DNA from: Flavobacterium sp. UGB4466
Lineage (GTDB): Bacteria > Bacteroidota > Bacteroidia > Flavobacteriales > Flavobacteriaceae
Assembly: GCF_903469665.1 (NCBI RefSeq)
Contig: NZ_CAGKLC010000026.1
Span: forward strand, 1-55,181
Reading direction: 5' to 3'
DNA length: 55,181 bases
In this document: positions 49,079 to 55,181 of the stretch, in pieces
Numbering within the stretch: position 1 is the first letter of the stretch
Layout of the letters: every line of letters begins with the position of its first letter
Made by a program: the position numbers and the translations under genes
The notes under the pieces: generated by a model
What the model was told of the DNA's origin: nothing
What the model saw: the letters and a program-made list of their open reading frames with translations, nothing else
Database searches by the model: none

Positions 49079-51550
49079 ATGAAGAAAATCAAATTTGCTG
49101 TATTGCTTGTATGCCTATTTACAAGTTTGTACAACTATGCACAACAGGCACCTCCTGCCAGAAACAAGGTAAAAGTTACCGGGAAAGTTCTCGAAAAAGT
49201 AAGCAAACAACCTCTTGAGTACGCTACTATTTCGATCACAGCCCCAAATGACACCAAAGTTATAGCTGGCGGAATCACCAATCCAAAAGGAGAGTTTGAT
49301 GTGGCTATTGCCCCGGGTACTTACGATATAAAAGTTGAATTTATTTCGTTTAAACCTACTTTTATTAAAGGAAAAACAATTTCCGGAGACACTGCTTTAG
49401 GTGTCGTAAGTTTATCCGAAGACGCTGCGCAATTAAGTGAAGTTGTCGTTCGTGCCGAAAAATCAAGTGTCGAAATAAAACTGGACAAAAAAGTTTACAA
49501 TGTTGGACAGGATATGATGGTCAAAGGCGGAACAGTAAGTGATGTTTTAGACAATGTTCCTTCTGTTTCTGTTGATTCTGAAGGAAATGTAAGCTTACGA
49601 GGCAGTGACAATATCCGAATTTTAATTGACGGACGTCCTTCAAATGCGATCAATGTAGCTGAGGCTTTACGTCAGCTTCCTGCAGATGCTATCGACAAAG
49701 TAGAAGTAATTACTAATCCATCAGCACGTTATGATGCAGAGGGAGGATCAGGAATCATCAATATCATTCTTAAAAAAGGAAAAAATCAGGGGTTCAACGG
49801 AACTTTTATTGCTTCAACAGGACTTCCTGAAACTTATGGTTTGAGTGCCAACCTAAATTATAAAACCGAAAAACTAAACTATTTCACCACTGCAGGTTAC
49901 AACTACAGAACCAATGAAGGTATGGGTTTAACCAATACTTCTTATTATAATGCCGATGGATCTCCAAAAGGTTATTTAGATGAAGATCGTGATACCAAAA
50001 GAATCCGAAACGGTTTTAATGCCAGAGCGGGTATGGAATGGACAGTTGCTCCTAACACCTTCTGGACAAATGCCATTAATTATCAAAAGAACTCGGGTGA
50101 GGATAAAGATTATATTAACTACAATAATTTTGATGCCGCTCATGCTTTTACAGGAACTACCAATCGTTTCAATAATGCCGATACCAAAAGTGAAAACGTA
50201 GAATTTACTTCGAACTTAATCAAAAATTTCAACGATAAAGGACACAAACTGACTGCCGATTTATCGGTTTCCAGAAATACAGACGATAGCGACGGGCTTA
50301 TTACCGCTCTACCTACTTCTAATACCACATTGAATGATCAGGTGCAAAAACAAATACTACTTCAGGCAGATTATGTACTTCCACTAGGAAAAGGAAGTCA
50401 GTTTGAGGCAGGGTACAAAGGAAGTTTTGGAGATTTAAACAACGAGTACAACGTTACAAATCTTATCAATGGAAACTATGTTATAGATCCAAAAAAATCA
50501 AATACTTTAGAATACAAAGAGAACATCAATGCACTTTATGCACAGTACGGACTGAAAGTCAATAAATTCTCTTATTTATTTGGTTTACGTTGGGAAGACA
50601 CGAATATTCAAGTAAACTTATTAGACAATAGTATTTTTAACACCAAAAAGTACAACAACTTGTTTCCAAGTGCTTTTGTTAGTTATGAAATTTCAGATCA
50701 GAGTAACTTCACTGCCAGTTATAGTAAACGTTTATCCAGACCGAGAGGACGTTTCATGAATCCGGCTCTTAATTACGCCAGTAACATTAACATTTTCCAG
50801 GGTAATCCTGACTTAGATCCATCATTAACCGATAAATTTGATGTAGGATATATCAAAAGATGGGAAAAAGTGACCTTTAGTTCTTCTGCTTATTTCGAAA
50901 ATACAAAAGATGTTTTCAGCTTTGTCAGAACTCCAAATGGAGATAAAGTAGACGGAATTCCTGTTATTTTAAGCCGTCCTATCAACTTAGGAAAAGAGCA
51001 AAAATATGGTTTCGAATTCACCTTCAATTACAGTCCGTATAAATGGTGGAAAATAAACAGTAACTTCAACCTTTACAATGTAAAAACAACCGGAGAGAAC
51101 ACGTATACAGACACTAATAATCAAGTGATTGTACAAAATCTGAACAATCAGGCCAACACCTGGTTTGCCAGAATCAGCTCAAAAGTTACATTGCCATATA
51201 AAATTGACTGGCAGTTAAGTGGTACCTACAATGGCGCACAAAAAACAGCACAGGGTAAGATTCTAGACCAATTTGGAATGAATACCGCTTTCAGTAAAGA
51301 TGTATTGAAAGACAAAGCCACAATTGCGTTTAATATAAGCGACATTTTTAACTCAAGAATCATGAGATCGTATACTTACCTTCAAAATGACACCACTCTA
51401 GAAAGTCAAACATCTTACGGCGAAATGCAATTCCGTAAACGTCAATTCAATCTATCGTTTACGTACCGTTTCAACAAACCAAAAAGTGACAGAGAAAAAC
51501 CGGGCGCACCTAAAAATGACGGTGACGGCGGAGGAGAATTTCCTGGATAA
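49079..51550 (+). CDS. TonB-dependent-receptor-like outer-membrane beta-barrel protein
   Basis: From the ATG at 49079 (823 residues) a clean signal peptide appears (MKKIKFAVLLVCLFTSLYNYAQ-type, residues 1-21). A carboxypeptidase-regulatory-like domain follows (about 30-120, VTGKVLEKVSKQPLEYATI), then a plug domain (about 130-230, VLDNVPSVSVDSEGNVSLRG, IEKVEVITNPSARYD-like segment). The large barrel ends with FNLSFTYRFNKPKS. It is of the OMP_b-brl_3 type, found in Bacteroidota without an obvious substrate. No SusD partner is adjacent, so polysaccharide uptake is not indicated. Confidence 0.92.
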   Translation: MKKIKFAVLLVCLFTSLYNYAQQAPPARNKVKVTGKVLEKVSKQPLEYATISITAPNDTKVIAGGITNPKGEFDVAIAPGTYDIKVEFISFKPTFIKGKTISGDTALGVVSLSEDAAQLSEVVVRAEKSSVEIKLDKKVYNVGQDMMVKGGTVSDVLDNVPSVSVDSEGNVSLRGSDNIRILIDGRPSNAINVAEALRQLPADAIDKVEVITNPSARYDAEGGSGIINIILKKGKNQGFNGTFIASTGLPETYGLSANLNYKTEKLNYFTTAGYNYRTNEGMGLTNTSYYNADGSPKGYLDEDRDTKRIRNGFNARAGMEWTVAPNTFWTNAINYQKNSGEDKDYINYNNFDAAHAFTGTTNRFNNADTKSENVEFTSNLIKNFNDKGHKLTADLSVSRNTDDSDGLITALPTSNTTLNDQVQKQILLQADYVLPLGKGSQFEAGYKGSFGDLNNEYNVTNLINGNYVIDPKKSNTLEYKENINALYAQYGLKVNKFSYLFGLRWEDTNIQVNLLDNSIFNTKKYNNLFPSAFVSYEISDQSNFTASYSKRLSRPRGRFMNPALNYASNINIFQGNPDLDPSLTDKFDVGYIKRWEKVTFSSSAYFENTKDVFSFVRTPNGDKVDGIPVILSRPINLGKEQKYGFEFTFNYSPYKWWKINSNFNLYNVKTTGENTYTDTNNQVIVQNLNNQANTWFARISSKVTLPYKIDWQLSGTYNGAQKTAQGKILDQFGMNTAFSKDVLKDKATIAFNISDIFNSRIMRSYTYLQNDTTLESQTSYGEMQFRKRQFNLSFTYRFNKPKSDREKPGAPKNDGDGGGEFPG

Positions 51551-51574
51551 TCTCACTTAAAATCCAAACTAAAA

Positions 51575-51617
51575 AATCCAAATTCCAATTAAGTTTTACA
51601 AAATTGGAATTTGGATT
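51575..51617 (+). terminator. Terminator after the outer-membrane receptor
   Basis: AATCCAAATTCCAATT pairs with AATTGGAATTTGGATT (16 bp) around an 11-nt loop, with T residues after. It is the same hairpin type as 46224-46254. Confidence 0.9.
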
Positions 51618-51672
51618 TTTTTTGATTTTGGAATTTGAATATTGCTTATTAAAATTTCATTTTTTAGCATAA

Positions 51673-51701
51673 AAAAAGGACTCGCAAAACGAGTCCTTTT
51701 T
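51673..51701. terminator. Bidirectional terminator before the 56-aa gene
   Basis: AAAAAGGACTCG and CGAGTCCTTTTT form a 12-bp stem with a 5-nt loop, just downstream of the minus-strand gene ending at 51720. Confidence 0.9.
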
Positions 51702-51719
51702 ATTGAAATCAACTAAAAT

Positions 51720-51890
51720 TTAAGCTGATTGTTCTTGCTTTTTCTTTGCTCTTTTCTCTTTGAACATTTCCCAGCTAGCACCCGTAACCCAATAAGATAC
51801 GAAACCAACTAAGAAAAACATCAACCAAAACCCTATAGTTAGTATGGTCAAGAAAAGTAAAAAACCTAAGTACTGTGAAAATTCAAACAT
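51720..51890 (-). CDS. Small membrane protein
   Basis: From the ATG at 51890 the protein has 56 residues (MFEFSQYLGFLLFLTILTIG), with two closely spaced hydrophobic segments (about 7-25 and 27-42) and a basic tail FKEKRAKKKQEQSA. The strong terminator at its end supports expression. The function is unknown. Confidence 0.6.
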   Translation of the reverse strand: MFEFSQYLGFLLFLTILTIGFWLMFFLVGFVSYWVTGASWEMFKEKRAKKKQEQSA

Positions 51891-52081
51891 GTTTTCCGGA
51901 ATTTTTGAATGTAAGGACAAATGTAAGCCTTATATTTTTCGTTACCAATAAAATCCAAATCAATTTTCTGGAAATAACATTTATGCTTATATTTATACTC
52001 ATTTTAAATAAGCTTTTTTTCTTATGGATAACCGCCATTTTACTGAACAATCTCATGCACAAGAACATGAGAATCTTCAGA

Positions 52082-52156
52082 AGCTAATTCCTGCTGTCCG
52101 CTGTATCTTTTGTCCCGAACCCCGGTACAAAAGGATGCCGCTCCCATCAGGGCTAG
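52082..52156 (-). other. Structured intergenic element, copy b
   Basis: On the minus strand GCGGCATCCTTTTGT and ACAAAAGATACAGCGG form a hairpin homologous to 15276-15363. The rest of the 364-bp gap 51891-52254 contains AT-rich direct repeats of the type ACTTTTTACA near 52205-52245 and the fumC promoter region; no gene was seen. Confidence 0.6.
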
Positions 52157-52254
52157 TCCATTCCTTTTCATAAGAAATTTCAGTTTTCAGCAAACATTTT
52201 ACATTTTACAGATAACTTTTTACACTTTACAAATAACTTTTTACATACAACATA

Positions 52255-53640
52255 ATGAAATACAGAATAGAAAAAGACACGATGGGTGAAGTTCAGGTTC
52301 CGGCAGATAAGTACTGGGGAGCACAAACGGAACGTTCCAGAAACAACTTCAAAATTGGTGCAGCGGGATCTATGCCACAGGAAATCATTGAAGGCTTTGC
52401 TTATCTTAAAAAAGCAGCTGCTTATGCCAATTACGATCTGGGCGTTTTACCAATCGAAAAAAGAGATGCCATAGCAGCCGTTTGTGACGAAATTCTTGAA
52501 GGAAAACTAGACGATCAATTTCCTCTTGTCATCTGGCAAACTGGTTCGGGAACACAAAGCAATATGAATGTGAATGAAGTAATTGCCAATCGCGCACAAG
52601 TACTGAAAGGATTTAACATTGGAGAAGGCGAACAATTTATAAAAGCAAACGACGACGTCAATAAATCACAGTCTTCTAACGATACTTTTCCAACCGGAAT
52701 GCATATTGCTGCTTACAAGATGATTGTTGAAACCACCATTCCGGGAGTTGAAAAACTACACGCTACTTTGGTAAAAAAAGCAACCGAATTTAAGGATGTG
52801 GTAAAAATCGGTCGTACACATCTTATGGATGCTACCCCCCTAACTCTTGGGCAGGAAATTTCAGGTTACGCCGCTCAATTGTCTTTTGGATTAAAAGCCC
52901 TGAAAAACACCTTAGCGCATTTATCTGAAATCGCTTTAGGCGGTACAGCAGTTGGTACCGGATTGAACACTCCAAAAGGATATGATGTAAAAGTAGCTGA
53001 ATATATTGCAACATTTACGAATCATCCCTTTGTTACTGCCGAAAACAAATTTGAAGCTTTGGCTGCACACGATGCAATTGTGGAGACTCACGGGGCTTTA
53101 AAACAATTGGCAGTTGCTCTGAACAAAATTGCAAACGATGTGAGAATGTTAGCATCAGGACCACGTTCAGGTATTGGTGAAATTCATATTCCGGAAAACG
53201 AACCAGGATCGTCTATCATGCCCGGAAAAGTAAATCCCACCCAATGTGAAGCTCTAACCATGGTTTGCGCTCAGGTGATTGGAAATGATATGGCAATCGC
53301 TGTTGGCGGAATGCAAGGACACTATGAACTAAATGTTTTCAAACCGGTTATGGCAGCCAACTTTCTGCAATCGGCAAGATTATTAGGAGATGCCTGTGTT
53401 TCGTTTGATGAGCATTGTGCACAGGGAATCGAACCCAACTACAAACGTATTAAAGAACTGGTAGACAATTCACTGATGCTGGTTACAGCTTTAAACACCA
53501 AAATAGGCTACTACAAAGCTGCCGAAATTGCTCAGACCGCTCACAAAAACGGAACTACACTTAAAGAAGAAGCCGTTCGTTTAGGATACGTTAGCCCGGA
53601 AGATTTTGATGCCTGGGTAAAACCGGAGGAGATGGTCTAG
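52255..53640 (+). CDS. fumC: Class II fumarate hydratase
   Basis: The 461-residue TCA-cycle enzyme converts fumarate to malate. Family motifs are intact: [42 protein letters not shown] with the catalytic-site His, and the signature [15 protein letters not shown] (about 321-335) with the mobile-loop Ser. It is tetrameric and cytosolic. It is followed by a microsatellite and a terminator. Confidence 0.97.
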   Translation: MKYRIEKDTMGEVQVPADKYWGAQTERSRNNFKIGAAGSMPQEIIEGFAYLKKAAAYANYDLGVLPIEKRDAIAAVCDEILEGKLDDQFPLVIWQTGSGTQSNMNVNEVIANRAQVLKGFNIGEGEQFIKANDDVNKSQSSNDTFPTGMHIAAYKMIVETTIPGVEKLHATLVKKATEFKDVVKIGRTHLMDATPLTLGQEISGYAAQLSFGLKALKNTLAHLSEIALGGTAVGTGLNTPKGYDVKVAEYIATFTNHPFVTAENKFEALAAHDAIVETHGALKQLAVALNKIANDVRMLASGPRSGIGEIHIPENEPGSSIMPGKVNPTQCEALTMVCAQVIGNDMAIAVGGMQGHYELNVFKPVMAANFLQSARLLGDACVSFDEHCAQGIEPNYKRIKELVDNSLMLVTALNTKIGYYKAAEIAQTAHKNGTTLKEEAVRLGYVSPEDFDAWVKPEEMV

Positions 53641-53714
53641 ATTTTAGATTTTAGATTTTAGATTTTAGATTTTAGATTTTAGATTTTAGATTTTAGATTT
53701 TAGATTTTAGATTT
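53641..53714. repeat. ATTTTAG microsatellite, about 10 copies
   Basis: Perfect 7-bp tandem units begin immediately after the fumC stop codon and end just before its terminator. Such a tract is expected to vary in length between strains. Confidence 0.95.
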
Positions 53715-53725
53715 TCTCTATAAAA

Positions 53726-53752
53726 AAATCCATTCGCTGTGCGAATGGATTT
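53726..53752. terminator. Bidirectional terminator after fumC
   Basis: AAATCCATTCGC and GCGAATGGATTT form a 12-bp stem with a 3-nt loop and A/T-runs outside. It serves fumC and, in reverse, the gene ending at 53798. Confidence 0.9.
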
Positions 53753-53797
53753 TTTTTTAGAGAACTGAATACTGTGACTGTATACTAATTCCTCTTT

Positions 53798-55000
53798 CTA
53801 TTTTCCGTCTACATAATCCTGCAGGTAGCTAAATCGCTCTGTTAGTTTTCCTTTCTCAGTTATTTTAGCACGTTTTAAGATTCCGTCCTTATCACCATTG
53901 AAGAAAGCCGGAATTACATGTTCCATAAATTGCTCTCCAAAACCTTCACTTGCATCTTTCGGAATTTCACACGGTAAATTATCAACCGCCATCACTGCTA
54001 CTGCCGCTGGATGAAAAAGATCCACTTCTATATCTTCTAAAGGAAAATAACCGTACAAAGGATCGGCAATTGTCGAAGATCTCAACGTACAGGCAATTGG
54101 TCCGTTAACATCACAAGAAATATCAGCAACAACTTTTAACTTGCAGTCGTTCGCATTCAGCATTTCACGTGTTAAAATCATTGGTGCTCCCGTTGCATAA
54201 AAATGACCTGCGAAATAAATATCCGTTACTTTTGTAAATTTTTCAAAATCAGAAACATATTCCTCCGGATACGCTACAAAATCTTTAAAATCAACCACCT
54301 GACCATCAATACGCTTATTGTATTCTAAAACATCTAACTGTACATAAATAGCCTGTGCATAATTTTTAGTCAGATAATTATCAACTGTAACCTCTTTTAC
54401 TTTTATGGCATCCAAAATCTCTTTGGCACCACTCCCTACTTTACCCGTTCCGGTAATCACAAATTTCAAAGCGGGCATGGTAATGCGCTTCAAATGTTTA
54501 ATTAAAGCCTCTTTTCCGTCAAGTGTTTCTGCTTTCGGCAGCTTAAACAACTCAAACTTTATCCCAAAAGCACGAATTCCGTTGTAAACGCCAACCATTC
54601 CGGCATACCTTCCAAAACCAATTAAACGGCGGTTGTGAGCATCTACTATAGTTTCATGATCGTATAAATCTATATTTTTTTCCAAAATAGCCTGTAACAG
54701 TTTTCGGTTATAAGGCTGTTTCTTAATAGTATGCGAAAAGAAGAAGTAAGCCTTATTCGGAATCAAATTCTCAACCGGAACTTCTTTTACTCCAAATAAT
54801 ACATCACAATTAGAAAGATCTTCCGTAACTGTGATTCCCATACTCTTATATTGTATATCCGAAAAAATCCTGATATCAGAGCTCTCTACCTCCACTACTG
54901 CTTCGTGATACAGCTGTTTCAATTTTGTAAGTTCATTAGGAGCAAAAACAACTCTGCGATCCGGCGGGTTTTTTCTTTCTTTTATGATTCCAAATTTCAT
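53798..55000 (-). CDS. NAD(P)-dependent oxidoreductase, saccharopine/alanine-dehydrogenase-like
   Basis: The 400-residue protein has an AlaDh/PNT-type N-terminal domain (MKFGIIKERKNPPDRRVVFAPNEL; DVLFGVKEVP; AYFFFSHTIKKQ). A Rossmann domain follows, with FVITGTGKVGSGAKEILDAI (about 178-197), and late ADISCDVNGPIACT. The order matches lysine-forming saccharopine dehydrogenase-like proteins of Bacteroidota. The substrate is not certain. It is a single gene; the 3' neighbour is the fumC terminator. Confidence 0.85.
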   Translation of the reverse strand: MKFGIIKERKNPPDRRVVFAPNELTKLKQLYHEAVVEVESSDIRIFSDIQYKSMGITVTEDLSNCDVLFGVKEVPVENLIPNKAYFFFSHTIKKQPYNRKLLQAILEKNIDLYDHETIVDAHNRRLIGFGRYAGMVGVYNGIRAFGIKFELFKLPKAETLDGKEALIKHLKRITMPALKFVITGTGKVGSGAKEILDAIKVKEVTVDNYLTKNYAQAIYVQLDVLEYNKRIDGQVVDFKDFVAYPEEYVSDFEKFTKVTDIYFAGHFYATGAPMILTREMLNANDCKLKVVADISCDVNGPIACTLRSSTIADPLYGYFPLEDIEVDLFHPAAVAVMAVDNLPCEIPKDASEGFGEQFMEHVIPAFFNGDKDGILKRAKITEKGKLTERFSYLQDYVDGK

Positions 55001-55181
55001 TTAAACGGGTTTAAAATAATTATTAATATAACTTTTTACATCTTATTTGTTTCAAATATAACAAATTTAGTTAAAATTTTGTTGAAAAAATACAATTTAG
55101 AATGTTTAAAAACCGTTAAAAGCTGACAAACAACCAAATAAATAAACAAATTATAAATTTTTTGTTAAATCTTGATTTTAA

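Overview
The window reads as a chromosomal segment of a Flavobacterium-like member of the Bacteroidota. The evidence is low GC, promoters with the Bacteroidota -7 box TAnnTTTG, many TonB/beta-barrel and Spy-like envelope proteins, menaquinone synthesis (MenE), a LETM1-related protein and short intergenic hairpin repeats. No rRNA, canonical tRNA set, CRISPR array, integrase or insertion sequence was recognised.

Region 1 (1-5453) is accessory. A partial gene with a HEPN/DUF4145-like motif runs off the left edge. It is followed by a compact signalling locus. A two-gene output operon on the minus strand (98-aa protein plus beta-barrel-like secreted protein, 816-2284) diverges from a plus-strand operon of NarL-type response regulator, unknown protein, seven-helix membrane protein and receptor-less histidine kinase (2510-5453). 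A perfect 22-bp operator-like sequence with core ACCC-N4-GGGT occurs twice, in opposite orientation, at matching distances from the two start regions.

Region 2 (5476-16414) is an RNA-repair-type island: two DNA-polymerase-beta-fold nucleotidyltransferases, TatD nuclease, RtcB RNA ligase, a small HEPN-like protein, a large RING-like/TerD-like protein, an HD phosphohydrolase and a WYL regulator. Directly upstream of the RING-like gene lies an unusual RNA locus (13789-14190). It holds a tRNA-like sequence with a roughly 45-nt insertion, a second tRNA-like minihelix, and five copies of GGTCAA-N7-TTACTTC whose variable centres are complementary to nearby sequence in four of five copies. This is the strongest candidate for an undescribed system. 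Intergenic DNA of the island is full of repeats: 105-bp inverted repeats, 70-bp and 45-bp tandem repeats, and five hairpins at 50-nt spacing.

Region 3 (16636-23234) is a MarR-regulated fatty-acid beta-oxidation operon (multifunctional hydratase/dehydrogenase, thiolase, acyl-CoA dehydrogenase). It is interrupted by a four-helix-bundle gene framed by 30-bp inverted repeats.

Region 4 (23463-55000) is mostly core genome: GH18 glycosidase, envelope lipoproteins, Cu/Zn superoxide dismutase, carbonic anhydrase plus SulP transporter, divergent dps/oxyR, mnmD, ilvE, an ECF sigma trio, tandem TIG-like paralogues, kup, an RsmB/NOP methyltransferase, a double-glycine-leader peptide, menE with a CPBP protease, arsC-like, an outer-membrane receptor, fumC and a saccharopine/alanine-dehydrogenase-like enzyme. 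Strong hairpin terminators separate most units.
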